Assembly (NCBI GenBank): GCA_025465405.1
Contig: JAODNL010000234.1
Coordinates: 1-22,930, forward strand
From: Pseudonocardiales bacterium
Lineage (GTDB): Bacteria > Actinomycetota > Actinomycetes > Mycobacteriales > Jatrophihabitantaceae
Length of the DNA stretch: 22,930 nucleotides
Direction of reading: 5' to 3'
Shown: in pieces, positions 8,477 through 15,950 of the stretch
How positions within the stretch are numbered: the stretch's first letter is position 1
Layout: each line of letters starts with the position of its first letter
Position numbers and translations under genes: made by a program
The notes under the pieces: model-generated
Seen by the model: only the letters and a program-made list of their open reading frames with translations
Databases searched by the model: none
What the model was told of the DNA's origin: nothing

Positions 8477-8939
8477 CGAGCGGCAGTACCCGGTGCGAGA
8501 TCGGGTTGGACAGCGCGATCACCGTTGAGGTGCGCACGATCTCCTCGTACTCGTTCACGCGGTTGAGGACATCCTGCAGGTCGTCGTTGGATCGCGCGAC
8601 GAGCCGGCACAGCAAGTCGCCCTGTCCGGTGATGGTGTGCGCCTCCAGCACCTCGGGGATCGAGCGGAGGTGGTCGAGCACCTGAGCCCGGCGGCCCTGC
8701 CGGATCTCGAGGGTGGCAAATGCCGTGACACCGTAACCCAGCGCGTCCGGGTTCAGGGTCGGGGCGAAGCTGCCGATCACGCCACTTCGCACCATCCGGT
8801 CCAGGCGGGCCTGTACGGTGGCGCGAGCCACGCCCAGGCGCCGCGACAGCTCGAGCACGCCGACCCTCGGGGCAGCATCCAGCTCACGCAGCAAGCGGGC
8901 GTCCAGATGGTCGATCGCCCCGCGTTCGTCCGCGCCCAT
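8466..8939 (-). CDS. Lrp/AsnC family transcriptional regulator
   Basis: A 157-residue feast/famine regulator. The N-terminal HTH (about 8-60) reads IDHLDARLLRELDAAPRVGV, then LSRRLGVARATVQARLDRM with SGVIGSFAPTLNPDALGYGV. The C-terminal RAM (ligand-binding and oligomerisation) domain (about 70-140) includes EVLEAHTITGQGDLLCRLVAR with the conserved G-x-G-D turn. Such proteins form dimers to hexadecamers and respond to amino acids. I take the ATG at 8939; a GTG two codons upstream (8945) is an alternative. The upstream region holds dyads suited to autoregulation. Its target cannot be told from the window; the divergent lipoprotein gene is the closest candidate. Its 3' end overlaps greA by 11 bases. 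Confidence 0.92.
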   Translation of the reverse strand: MGADERGAIDHLDARLLRELDAAPRVGVLELSRRLGVARATVQARLDRMVRSGVIGSFAPTLNPDALGYGVTAFATLEIRQGRRAQVLDHLRSIPEVLEAHTITGQGDLLCRLVARSNDDLQDVLNRVNEYEEIVRTSTVIALSNPISHRVLPLVSR

Positions 8940-8948
8940 GCGCACAGA

Positions 8949-8984
8949 TTGTCACGCCCTCGCTCGGAAGCGTCACAACTTGTG
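8949..8984. promoter_or_regulatory. Double dyad upstream of the Lrp-type gene, likely autoregulatory sites
   Basis: TTGTCACGC (8949-8957) and GCGTCACAA (8970-8978) form an inverted repeat with 8 of 9 matches and a 12-base centre. The same sites also contain GTCAC as direct repeats exactly 21 bases apart, two helical turns. A second overlapping palindrome, CACAA-C-TTGTG, occupies 8974-8984. This lies 10-45 bases upstream of the regulator's ATG and before the lipoprotein gene. Helically phased dyads are typical of Lrp-family operators. The repeats are seen; the binding protein is inferred. Confidence 0.5.
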
Positions 8985-9017
8985 GCCATTACTTCCCTGT
9001 GCGTACCGGCTCACGAC

Positions 9018-9731
9018 ATGATCGGCGCCATGCCCGCGTCCCGCTTGCCCGCCTACTGCGCCGCGCTGGTCGTCCTCGCCGCGATGACGGGCTGCTCGTC
9101 GACCACGAACGGCTCGGGCCGGCCGGCACCGTCCGTGACGCCCGCCTCGACGACCAGCACGCCGCTACCCTCCGCGTCGACGACGACGGGCACGTCCGCG
9201 GCCCCCAGCACCGAGGCGAGCACGTCGCAGGCCTCCGCCGCGCCCGCGCATCCGGTGCGGACCGCGACGGTGCATGCGGGTGCGACGACCTACCGCATCG
9301 ACGTGTGGGTGGAGACCACCGACACCGCCTGCGCGGCCCACGCGTACGGCGGCCCGGTGATCGCGTACCTGACCGCGCATCCGTGCCGCGCGCTGACCCG
9401 GCTGCTCGCGACGACTGCGGTCAACGGCAAGCGGGTGGGTTTCAACCAGTCCAGCGTCTCGTTCACCGGCTCGGATCCGGAGGTGTACACGACCGCGGGT
9501 GACTTCCGGACCCTGGTGACGCAGGAGGGCACCGGCAGCGTGAACGACTTGCTGCGCGAGGCTCGCCGGCTGCCGGTCGGACCGACCTCGGTACCGTCTC
9601 CGGACGCGTTCAGCGCGCTGTCCCAGGACGCCGACGTCACCATTGTCGACGCCTGGTACGTCGACGGCCCGACGCCGAACAACGATCCGCCGCTGGTGAA
9701 GATGGCACAGGACATCTACCTGCAGTTCTGA
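9018..9731 (+). CDS. Putative lipoprotein of unknown function
   Basis: A 237-residue exported lipoprotein. A signal peptide (PASRLPAYCAALVVLAAMTGC) ends in the lipobox AMTGC, so the mature protein is anchored by its cysteine. A long S/T/A/P-rich linker follows (about residues 30-77). The globular domain (about 78-237) contains HAGATTYRIDVWVETTDTAC, YLTAHPCRALTRLL, GKRVGFNQSSVSF and DADVTIVDAWYVDG. Two cysteines in the domain (TDTAC and HPCRAL) could form a disulfide. I recognise no named family. ATG 9018 and ATG 9030 are both possible starts; neither has a clear ribosome-binding site, and 9030 gives the more usual signal peptide. It stands alone between the Lrp-type regulator and a convergent small secreted protein gene. 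Confidence 0.85.
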   Translation: MIGAMPASRLPAYCAALVVLAAMTGCSSTTNGSGRPAPSVTPASTTSTPLPSASTTTGTSAAPSTEASTSQASAAPAHPVRTATVHAGATTYRIDVWVETTDTACAAHAYGGPVIAYLTAHPCRALTRLLATTAVNGKRVGFNQSSVSFTGSDPEVYTTAGDFRTLVTQEGTGSVNDLLREARRLPVGPTSVPSPDAFSALSQDADVTIVDAWYVDGPTPNNDPPLVKMAQDIYLQF

Positions 9732-9765
9732 CGCCGATCGCTCGAGCTGGTCGTCGGCCGTACGC

Positions 9766-9801
9766 CCCGCTGTCCAGCGGGACGCCCGGCCGAAAACCGG
9801 G
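9766..9801. terminator. Two consecutive GC-rich hairpins between convergent genes
   Basis: CCCGCTG (9766-9772) pairs with CAGCGGG (9775-9781). Immediately after, CCCGG (9785-9789) pairs with CCGGG (9797-9801) around an A-rich loop. They fill the 75 bases between the stops of the lipoprotein gene and the convergent secreted-protein gene. The run of T expected for a classical intrinsic terminator is missing, as is common in high-GC actinobacteria. A bidirectional terminator is the likely role. Confidence 0.45.
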
Positions 9802-9806
9802 TGGTT

Positions 9807-10154
9807 CTACTCGTTGCCGTTGAACTGGTGGTCGACGTTGCTGCCGGTCGGGTCGGCGTGACCGCCCGGCCCGTCGCTCGCCGTCTCCGGGGTCGCCGTC
9901 TCGCCGGCACCGGTGGGCTCGGTGGCGGACTCGGTGCTCGACTCCGCCGCCGTGTCGGCTCCGGTCGTGTCGTTCACGTTGCTGTTGGTCTGCGAGTTGA
10001 CCGTCGATGTGGCCGTCGTGCCCGTCAAATGCGTGACGGCGTGTGCCGGTGCCGCGCTGGTCCCGGTTGCGGCGTAGGCGAAACCTCCGCCGAGAAGTAT
10101 CGCGGCGAGCGCCGAGCCGGCCAGGATCGTGATCTTGGCTGGTCGTCCGTTCAT
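9807..10154 (-). CDS. Small secreted acidic Thr/Ser-rich protein with a GPGGHADP motif
   Basis: A 115-residue exported protein. MNGRPAKITILAGSALAAIL then LGGGFAYAA is a Sec signal peptide, with cleavage likely near residue 28-30. The mature part is low complexity, rich in T, S, A, E and N and without cysteine. It ends in a distinct segment with DGPGGHADPTG (about 93-103) and VDHQFNGNE (107-115). I recall GPGGHADP-type endings in other short actinobacterial secreted proteins next to two-component genes but cannot verify this. Translation is well supported: GGAGG lies 5 bases before the ATG. It is divergent from RR1-HK1, so it may be a target or an extracytoplasmic accessory of that system. Function unknown. 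Confidence 0.8.
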   Translation of the reverse strand: MNGRPAKITILAGSALAAILLGGGFAYAATGTSAAPAHAVTHLTGTTATSTVNSQTNSNVNDTTGADTAAESSTESATEPTGAGETATPETASDGPGGHADPTGSNVDHQFNGNE

Positions 10155-10214
10155 CAGAACCTCCATCCGCGAGGCGGACCATCCGCCCCACATCACGAGG
10201 CTGCGCGCGGCTTG

Positions 10215-10232
10215 CTGAACCTGACCTGACTC
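10215..10232. promoter_or_regulatory. Tandem CTGAAC/CTGAC direct repeats in the divergent RR1 intergenic region
   Basis: Three near-copies of CTGA(A)C lie head to tail from 10215 to about 10230, then TC. They sit about 60 bases upstream of the small secreted protein gene and 90 bases upstream of RR1. OmpR-type regulators usually bind short direct repeats, so this is a candidate RR1 site controlling both genes. No convincing -35/-10 pair was found in the 166-base gap. RR1 itself has GGGAAGG at 10306-10312 as its ribosome-binding site. Confidence 0.3.
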
Positions 10233-10320
10233 ATGCAGCCACTTGCTCGGCTGCGTCGGGCACGCTGAGCACCTCACAGCGGGGCAGGCGGTACAGGGCG
10301 ATACCGGGAAGGTGCAGCTT

Positions 10321-11001
10321 ATGCGGGTGCTGGTGGTCGAGGACGAGCGCCGGCTCGCCGACGCGCTCGCCGAGGGCCTGCGCGCCGACGGGCACGGCGT
10401 CGACATCGCCCGCGACGGCCGCGACGCCGTCTGGCGGGCGACCGAATACCGCTACGACGCGATCGTGCTCGACATCCTGCTTCCTGGCCTGTCCGGCTAC
10501 GAAGTACTGAAACGGATCCGCGCCGCGAACGTGTGGAGCCCCGTGCTCATGCTCACCGCCAAGGATGGCGAGTACGACGAGGCAGACGCACTCGATCTGG
10601 GGGCCGACGACTACCTGACCAAGCCCTTCTCCTACGTCGTGGTGCATGCGCACCTGCGCGCGCTGATGCGCCGCGGCCGACCCGAACGGCCCACGATTCT
10701 CCTCGCCGGCGATCTTTCCTTCGATCCGGCGACCCGGCGCTGCGTACGAGGCGAGGTCGAGATCATCCTGACCGCGCGCGAGTCGGCCGTCCTGGAATAC
10801 CTGATGCGGCGGCGCGGCGAGGTCGTCGGCAAGCTCGAGCTGCTCGAACACGTGTGGGACGCCCACTTTGCGGGAGACCCCAACATCGTGGAGGTGTACG
10901 TCCTGCGGCTTCGTCGCAAGATCGACGCGCCGTTCGGGCGGTCCAGCCTGCAGACCGTCCGCGGTGCGGGCTACCGGCTCACCGACGGCGACTCGCCATG
11001 A
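10321..11001 (+). CDS. OmpR/PhoB-family response regulator (RR1)
   Basis: A 226-residue two-component response regulator. The receiver domain (1-115) has the acidic pair Glu7-Asp8 next to Glu9, phospho-acceptor Asp51 (IVLDILLPGLSGYEV), Thr79 (LMLTAKD) and Lys101 (YLTKPF). The winged-helix DNA-binding domain (about 128-220) has LTARESAVLEYLMRRRGEVV, then HVWDAHFAGDPNIVEVYVLRL and TVRGAGYRL, the standard OmpR ending. The ATG has GGGAAGG 8 bases upstream. The stop overlaps the ATG of HK1 (ATGA), so regulator and kinase are coupled and surely partners. The signal is unknown; the divergent small secreted protein is the nearest candidate target. Confidence 0.95.
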   Translation: MRVLVVEDERRLADALAEGLRADGHGVDIARDGRDAVWRATEYRYDAIVLDILLPGLSGYEVLKRIRAANVWSPVLMLTAKDGEYDEADALDLGADDYLTKPFSYVVVHAHLRALMRRGRPERPTILLAGDLSFDPATRRCVRGEVEIILTARESAVLEYLMRRRGEVVGKLELLEHVWDAHFAGDPNIVEVYVLRLRRKIDAPFGRSSLQTVRGAGYRLTDGDSP

Positions 11002-12371
11002 TTCGCCGGCTCGGCTGGCGCAATCGCTCGCTGCGGGCGCGACTGACCGCCGCCTCGACCGCCGTGATCGCCCTCGCCATTGCCGGCGCCTCGATCCTGC
11101 TCGTATGGCGGGTGCACAGCACGTTGATCTCCGGGTTGGACGCCACGCTGAGCCAGCGCGCGACTGACGTGGCCGCCGAGGCGACGAACGGCCAGCTGGC
11201 GGCGCTGGGCACGACCGGTGCCGACAGCGCCACCCTCGTCCAGGTCGTGGGTCCCGGCGGAAACGTGGTGGCCAGCTCCGCGAACATCAACGGCGAGCCG
11301 GCGATGTTCACCTTCGCGGCGGCGCCCGGGCGGGTGATCGTGCGGAGAGTCAACGCGGCCGGTACCGACCAGGGCGGCTACCTGGTTGCCGCCGTGTCCG
11401 CCGACTCGTCGACGGGCCGGCTGACGATCTACGCGGCCCGGCCGACGACCGACATCGACCAGAGCACTACCCAGCTCACGACCGCGCTGCTGGTCGGTGG
11501 CCCGATCCTGATCGCAATGCTCGGCGCCGTGGCCTGGGTCCTCGTCGGGCGCGCTCTGCGGCCGGTGGAGGCGATGCGCCGGCAGGTGACCGCGATCCCG
11601 GGTACCGAGCTGCACCGGCGCCTGCCCGTCACGACGCCTGGCGACGAGCTGGGGATGCTGGCCGCCACCTTCAACGCACTGTTGGCCCGCATCGAGGACA
11701 GCGCCGATCAGCAGCGACGGTTTCTTGCCGACGCGGCCCACGAGCTGCGCAGTCCGGTCGCCTCGTTGCATACCCAACTCGACGTGCGGGCCAGCCACCC
11801 GCAGCTGCAACTCTCTCCGGACGATGTACGCCAGCTCGCCGCCGATACCGGCCGGCTCGCCGCGCTCGTCGATTCCCTGCTGGGCCTGGCCCGGCTCGAC
11901 GCGCACATCCCGCTCCGACATGAACCCGTCGACGTCGACGATCTCGTCCTCGACCAGGTGCGGCGCGCCGCCACGAGCGGTGGCCCGCGCGTCGATGCCG
12001 CGGGCGTTTCGGCCGCGCAGGTTCTCGGCGACCGGGCCGCGCTGGCGCGGGTCGTGGCGAACCTGATCGACAACGCCGTGCGGCACGCAACCGGCGTCGT
12101 CACGATCGACCTGCACGACGACGGCACGGCAGTCGTGCTCTCGGTAGCTGACGACGGCCACGGCATCGCACCGGCGGATCACGCGCGCGTCTTCGAGCGG
12201 TTCACCCGCCTGGACGACGCCCGCAGCCGAGACGTGGGCGGCGCCGGACTCGGCCTGGCAATTGTCCGGGACATCGTCGCCGCGCATGAGGGCAGCGTGC
12301 GCATCGAGGACAACCGGCCGGGCGCCCGCTTCGTCGTCACGTTGCCGCGCGGGCCGGAACCAACAGCGTGA
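10998..12371 (+). CDS. Sensor histidine kinase (HK1), partner of RR1
   Basis: A 457-residue membrane kinase. TM1 is at about 15-37, an extracytoplasmic sensor region at about 38-160 and TM2 at about 162-185, followed by a HAMP domain (about 186-240, RALRPVEAMRRQ to FNALLARIEDS). The HisKA domain has the phospho-acceptor His248 in FLADAAHELRSPVASL. The ATPase domain carries the N box with Asn359 (NLIDNAVRHA), the G1 box DDGHGIAP, the F box VFERFTRLDDARSR and the G2 box GGAGLGLAIV. All catalytic motifs are intact. Its ATG overlaps the RR1 stop. The last 35 bases overlap the 3' end of the convergent HK2 gene. The sensed signal cannot be predicted. Confidence 0.95.
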   Translation: MIRRLGWRNRSLRARLTAASTAVIALAIAGASILLVWRVHSTLISGLDATLSQRATDVAAEATNGQLAALGTTGADSATLVQVVGPGGNVVASSANINGEPAMFTFAAAPGRVIVRRVNAAGTDQGGYLVAAVSADSSTGRLTIYAARPTTDIDQSTTQLTTALLVGGPILIAMLGAVAWVLVGRALRPVEAMRRQVTAIPGTELHRRLPVTTPGDELGMLAATFNALLARIEDSADQQRRFLADAAHELRSPVASLHTQLDVRASHPQLQLSPDDVRQLAADTGRLAALVDSLLGLARLDAHIPLRHEPVDVDDLVLDQVRRAATSGGPRVDAAGVSAAQVLGDRAALARVVANLIDNAVRHATGVVTIDLHDDGTAVVLSVADDGHGIAPADHARVFERFTRLDDARSRDVGGAGLGLAIVRDIVAAHEGSVRIEDNRPGARFVVTLPRGPEPTA

Positions 12372-13626
12372 AGGTCGTCGGGCTGGCAGCGGTGAGGTTG
12401 AGCCGGCCGCCCTCGGACTCGGCCAGGCTGCGCGCCAGCGCGAGACCGATGCCGGTGCCGGTCGCGTCGGCTGATCGGCGCACGAACATCGAACGGACGT
12501 CGCGGGTGATCGGCGGCCCTTCGTCGGAGACGTCGATCGCGAGCGCGTCCTCGGCGTCGCGCACGGTGACGGTGACGGTTCCCTGGCCGTGCTGATAGGC
12601 GTTGTCCACCAGCACGTCGAGAATCTGCTGCGCGCAGGCATGCGACAGATCGCTGACGGGCACGGGGGCGTGGACCGCGATCCGCAGCGGCCGGCCGTGC
12701 GCGGCCAGGATCCCGTTCCAGCGGTCGTGGACCTCTGCGACCAGGGCGTCGACGTCGAGCGCGACGTTCGAGCGAGGGGTGTCACGGGCGAGCGCGAGCA
12801 GATCGGTGACCGTCGTGTGCAGGCGGTCGGCAGCAGCGAGCGCGTCCCGCATCGCCGGTCGGGGATCCGCGGCCGGATCGTCCAGCGCCGTCTCGAGCCC
12901 GAGACGCAGTCCGGTCAGCGGCGTCCGCAGCTGGTGCGATGCATCGGCCGTGAACGCGCGCTCGCGTTCGATCAGCGCCGCCAGCCGGTCGGCCGTCCGG
13001 TCCAGCGAGGAGTTCACCGAGTCGATCTCCGCGATTCCGGACGCCTCGGACCGGACAGTGAAGTCGCCCGCCCCGAGCCGTTCAGCGGCCAGCGACAGTC
13101 GTTCGAGCGGATTGGTGAGCCGGCGCGCCTGACGTCGGGCGACCAGCCAGGACGCGGCAACGGCGACCGCGGCCAGGCCGGCCATCGCGAGCCACGCCGC
13201 ACCGATCCGGCGATTGACCTGGGCGTGTCCCGCGGTGACGAGGACGACGCCGGCGATCGTGTCGCCGTCAGAGACCGGCACCGCGACGGCATACCGTCCG
13301 TTGATCTGGCCGGATGCGGTCGTCCCGCCGGACGCGCGCGCGAGAAGGGCAGCGGCCTTCGTCGGGCCCGCGCCGCCCACCAGCCGGCCGCCGGGGTCGT
13401 AGATACCGACCTGGGTGCCCGGCTCGGGCCGAGCCAGCGCGGGCAGCTTCTGCGCGCGGGCCAGATCGCCGGACACCGCGACCGCGACGGTGTCTGCCGT
13501 CCGCACGAGCTCGTTGTGCTCGTCGGCGATGAAGTACCGCGCCGCCGCCGCGGCCAGCGGGATACCGAACAGCGCGGTGGCCAGCACGGCAGCGAGCACC
13601 GTCAGTCCCACGATCCGTCTCCGCAC
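12337..13626 (-). CDS. Sensor histidine kinase (HK2), probably paired with the distant RR2
   Basis: A 429-residue membrane kinase. TM1 is at about 7-29, an extracytoplasmic domain at about 30-140, TM2 at about 141-163 and HAMP at about 164-212. HisKA has His231 in FTADASHQLRTPLTGLRLG. The ATPase domain has the N box DVLVDNAYQH and G2 TGTGIGLALARSLAES. G1 reads DVSDEGPPI, with the usual second glycine of DxGxG replaced by Pro, as in several actinobacterial kinases. The GTG at 13626 was chosen because RRRIVGLTVLAAVLATALFG is the usual start of this kinase type; the frame is open further upstream. No regulator gene is adjacent on its strand. The nearest orphan regulator, RR2, lies 5 kb away on the same strand beyond the ABC operon. 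Confidence 0.93.
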   Translation of the reverse strand: MRRRIVGLTVLAAVLATALFGIPLAAAAARYFIADEHNELVRTADTVAVAVSGDLARAQKLPALARPEPGTQVGIYDPGGRLVGGAGPTKAAALLARASGGTTASGQINGRYAVAVPVSDGDTIAGVVLVTAGHAQVNRRIGAAWLAMAGLAAVAVAASWLVARRQARRLTNPLERLSLAAERLGAGDFTVRSEASGIAEIDSVNSSLDRTADRLAALIERERAFTADASHQLRTPLTGLRLGLETALDDPAADPRPAMRDALAAADRLHTTVTDLLALARDTPRSNVALDVDALVAEVHDRWNGILAAHGRPLRIAVHAPVPVSDLSHACAQQILDVLVDNAYQHGQGTVTVTVRDAEDALAIDVSDEGPPITRDVRSMFVRRSADATGTGIGLALARSLAESEGGRLNLTAASPTTFTLLVPARAAT

Positions 13627-13703
13627 TGCGATTCGGTCCCTTCCGGCCACGGCAGAGCACCAGTGTGGCGGTCGCACCGGAATCGGGTCGACGTTCTTGC
13701 CGT

Positions 13704-13735
13704 CCGTTGACCTTCAGTGAACCGTCCGCTATCCC
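13704..13735 (+). promoter_or_regulatory. Promoter of the ABC operon with an overlapping operator-like dyad
   Basis: TTGACC (13707-13712) and TATCCC (13730-13735) are separated by exactly 17 bases, a good -35/-10 geometry; TAGCGT at 13745-13750 is an alternative -10. GTTGAC (13706-13711), a 5-base centre and GTGAAC (13717-13722) form an imperfect dyad with one mismatch, over the -35. It lies 70-90 bases upstream of the lipoprotein ATG, in the intergenic region divergent from HK2. A response regulator, likely RR2, could bind here. Sequence is seen; binding is inferred. Confidence 0.45.
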
Positions 13736-13796
13736 GCCCCTGCCTAGCGTGATCGCCACGGCCCGAACCCGGGTCGCCCCCGACGGAAGGACGATC

Positions 13797-14438
13797 ATGA
13801 GACGCCGGAATCGCATGCTCCTCCTGGGCCTGACCGGGGCGGCGCTGGTCGGCGTCATGACCGCGTGCAGCAGCAGCAGCGGTTCGAAACCGGCGCCGGG
13901 TACCACGGCCTCCAATAGCGGCACCAGCACCGGCAGCGGTGCGCCGAGCCCGCATGCCACCGAGTCGAACGTGGCCGGTGACATTCCGGACACCCAGGCC
14001 TTCGTGCCCTACCCGGCGGCGAACAACACATTCACCGTCCAGGTGCCAGAAGGATGGGCCCGCACGACGTCCGGGGCGGCGGTCGTGTTCACCGACAAGT
14101 ACAACAGCATCCGCATCGAGACCGTGGCCCGCCCGAGCGCACCGACGGTGGCCTTCGCCCAGAGCACCGAGCTGCCGGGCATCAGCGCCGGCGCCACCGG
14201 ATTCAGTGCGGGGCAGGTCAAGTCCGTCCAACGAAACGCCGGCCCGGCCATCCTGATCACCTACCGCGCCGACTCCGCGCCGAATGCGGTGACCGGCAAG
14301 GTCGCCGTCGAGGCCGTCGAGCGGTACGAGTTCTGGAAGAACGGCACCGAAGTCACGTTGACACTCGCCGCCCCGGTCGGCTCCGACAATGTCGACCCGT
14401 GGCGCAAGGTCACCGACTCGTTCAGCTGGCACGCATGA
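13797..14438 (+). CDS. Lipoprotein, first gene of the ABC-export operon
   Basis: A 213-residue lipoprotein. The signal peptide RRRNRMLLLGLTGAALVGV ends in the lipobox VMTAC, with Cys24 lipidated. An S/G/T/P-rich linker follows (about 25-60). The globular domain (about 65-213) has TFTVQVPEGWARTTSG then AVVFTDKYNSIRIE, resembling the PsbP/LpqN-like fold of actinobacterial lipoproteins, and ends in DPWRKVTDSFSWHA. GGAAGGA lies about 8 bases before the ATG, a strong ribosome-binding site. It leads an operon with two ATPases and a permease. It is probably the surface-exposed substrate-binding or sensing part, but the substrate is unknown. Confidence 0.9.
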   Translation: MRRRNRMLLLGLTGAALVGVMTACSSSSGSKPAPGTTASNSGTSTGSGAPSPHATESNVAGDIPDTQAFVPYPAANNTFTVQVPEGWARTTSGAAVVFTDKYNSIRIETVARPSAPTVAFAQSTELPGISAGATGFSAGQVKSVQRNAGPAILITYRADSAPNAVTGKVAVEAVERYEFWKNGTEVTLTLAAPVGSDNVDPWRKVTDSFSWHA

Positions 14439-14479
14439 GCGAGCGCCGGCGATTCAGCAGGAACCATCACTCGTCACGC

Positions 14480-14495
14480 CAACCGATGGCGGTTG
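14480..14495 (+). promoter_or_regulatory. Intra-operon hairpin between the lipoprotein and first ATPase genes
   Basis: CAACCG (14480-14485), an ATGG loop and CGGTTG (14490-14495) form a perfect 6-bp stem in the only real gap (76 bases) of an otherwise overlapping operon. It could act as a processing or attenuation site that makes more lipoprotein than transporter. Its function is unproven, and a stem of this length may arise by chance. Confidence 0.3.
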
Positions 14496-14514
14496 CCACA
14501 CGGATGGTGCACCA

Positions 14515-15228
14515 ATGAGCCTGCCCACCGTGGTCGGTTCGACGACCGACCCGGATGCCCCCCCGGCCCCGGCGGCCTTGGATGCCCAGTCGCTGTATCG
14601 ATTCTTCCGCGCCGCGGACGAGGAAACCCTTGCGCTGCAAGGTGTTTCCCTGACCCTGAACGCCGGGGACTTCGTCGCGGTCGTCGGCCCGTCCGGATCG
14701 GGCAAGTCGACCCTGCTGTCGTGCCTGGCCGGGATCGACGAGCCCGACGGCGGTACCGTGCGCGTCGCCGGACAGCGGCTCAGCCATCAACCCGAACCCG
14801 TGCGCGCCCGGCTGCGAGCGCATCAGATCGGCCTGCTGTTCCAGAGCGCGAACCTGCTGCAGCACCTGACCGTGGCGCAGAACGTCAAGCTCGCCCAGAG
14901 CCTGGCCGACCGCACGCAACGACCTGGCATCGACGCCCTGCTCGCGTCGCTGGGAATCCAGGCCCGCGCGCACGCCTACCCCGGCCAGCTCTCCGGCGGC
15001 GAGCTGGCCCGCGCCGGGCTGGCGCTGGCCCTGGCCAACGACCCGGTCGTGCTCCTTGCCGACGAACCCACCGGGGAGCTCGACCTGGCTACCGAAGCGG
15101 GTGTCCTGGACCTGCTCCACATGCGGGCGCGGGACGGCGTGGCGATCCTGGTCGCCAGCCACAGCCCCGCGGTCGCGGCCGCAGCGGACCGCGTCATCGT
15201 GCTGGCTGACGGAAGGATCATCGAATGA
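14515..15228 (+). CDS. ABC transporter ATPase, MacB/LolD-type (first of a pair)
   Basis: A 237-residue cytosolic ATPase of the MacB/LolD family. Walker A is GPSGSGKST (58-66), the Q-loop Gln110 is in GLLFQSANLL, the signature is LSGGE (159-163), Walker B is VVLLADE (178-184) with Glu184, and the H-loop His216 is in VASHS. The signature continues as LARAGLALAL instead of the usual QQRVAIARAL, a sequence-divergent site. Paired with the canonical second ATPase, this suggests an asymmetric heterodimer. I chose the ATG at 14515, preceded by GGATGG; the frame is open upstream into the lipoprotein gene. Its stop overlaps the next ATG (ATGA). Confidence 0.93.
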   Translation: MSLPTVVGSTTDPDAPPAPAALDAQSLYRFFRAADEETLALQGVSLTLNAGDFVAVVGPSGSGKSTLLSCLAGIDEPDGGTVRVAGQRLSHQPEPVRARLRAHQIGLLFQSANLLQHLTVAQNVKLAQSLADRTQRPGIDALLASLGIQARAHAYPGQLSGGELARAGLALALANDPVVLLADEPTGELDLATEAGVLDLLHMRARDGVAILVASHSPAVAAAADRVIVLADGRIIE

Positions 15229-15950
15229 GCCGCTCACCGGCCCGATCAACGCTGGAAGACACCAGCCTTGCCGTGGCGGACGGGCGGGCTCTGATCGCCT
15301 GCCACAACGTCGCGCGCACCTTCGGCAGCGGCCCGAATGCGGTCGTCGCAGTGCACGGCGTCACGTGCCAAGTGCTGCCGGACACCCGAGTGGCACTGAC
15401 CGGGCCGTCCGGTTCCGGCAAGTCGACGCTGCTGCACCTCATGGCCGGCTTGGAGCAGCCGACCTCGGGCGTGATGTCCTGGCCGGCGCTGGGTGGGCAC
15501 CCGCTCGGAGAGCCCGGCCGGATCGGCGTCATCTTCCAAGGCCCCAGCCTGCTGCCTGCTCTGGACGTCGCCGAGAACGTCGCCCTTCCGCTGCTGTTGG
15601 GCGACACGCCAGAAGGCGAGGCGGCCGAGCGGGCGCAGGCCGCGCTGGACCTGCTCGCGATCGGTGACCTCGCGCGCTCGCTGCCCGAGCAGCTGTCCGG
15701 CGGGCAGGCGCAACGCGTCGCCGTCGCGCGCGCATTGGCGGCGCGTCCGAGTCTCATCCTCGCCGACGAGCCGACCGGCCAACTCGACCACCAGGCCGCG
15801 TCCCTCGTCGTCGACGTTCTGTTGCAGGCCAGCGCCGAGCTCGGGGCCGCGCTGGTCGTGTCGACCCACGACCGGCTCGTCGCCGAGCGCCTGCCGAACC
15901 AGTGGACGATGCGCGACGGTGCGATGACCAGCGGCAGCGATCGCGCATGA
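15225..15950 (+). CDS. ABC transporter ATPase, MacB/LolD-type (second of a pair)
   Basis: A 241-residue ATPase with all canonical motifs: Walker A GPSGSGKST (60-68), Q-loop Gln105 (GVIFQGPSLLPALDVAENV), signature LSGGQAQRVAVARALAARP (from 157), Walker B LILADEPTGQLD with Glu182, and H-loop His225 (STHD). It has an N-terminal extension of about 20 residues compared with typical LolD-type ATPases. Its ATG overlaps the stop of the first ATPase, and its own stop overlaps the permease ATG, both as ATGA. The three proteins are therefore made in step and presumably assemble as one complex energising the permease. Confidence 0.94.
   Translation: MSRSPARSTLEDTSLAVADGRALIACHNVARTFGSGPNAVVAVHGVTCQVLPDTRVALTGPSGSGKSTLLHLMAGLEQPTSGVMSWPALGGHPLGEPGRIGVIFQGPSLLPALDVAENVALPLLLGDTPEGEAAERAQAALDLLAIGDLARSLPEQLSGGQAQRVAVARALAARPSLILADEPTGQLDHQAASLVVDVLLQASAELGAALVVSTHDRLVAERLPNQWTMRDGAMTSGSDRA

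Noticed and set aside
8637..9017. N-terminal extension of the orphan lipoprotein through an open upstream frame
   Set aside because: It would run across the Lrp-type gene and its dyads; a signal peptide and lipobox begin cleanly at 9018/9030.
12337..12371. HK1-HK2 fusion or frameshifted single kinase
   Set aside because: The genes are on opposite strands and each has a full set of kinase motifs; the overlap is only 35 bases.
10971..12785. Very long open frame on the minus strand across HK1 and part of HK2
   Set aside because: It is a shadow of high-GC codon structure opposite HK1, which has complete kinase motifs; its translation is Arg/Gly/His-rich with no recognisable domain.
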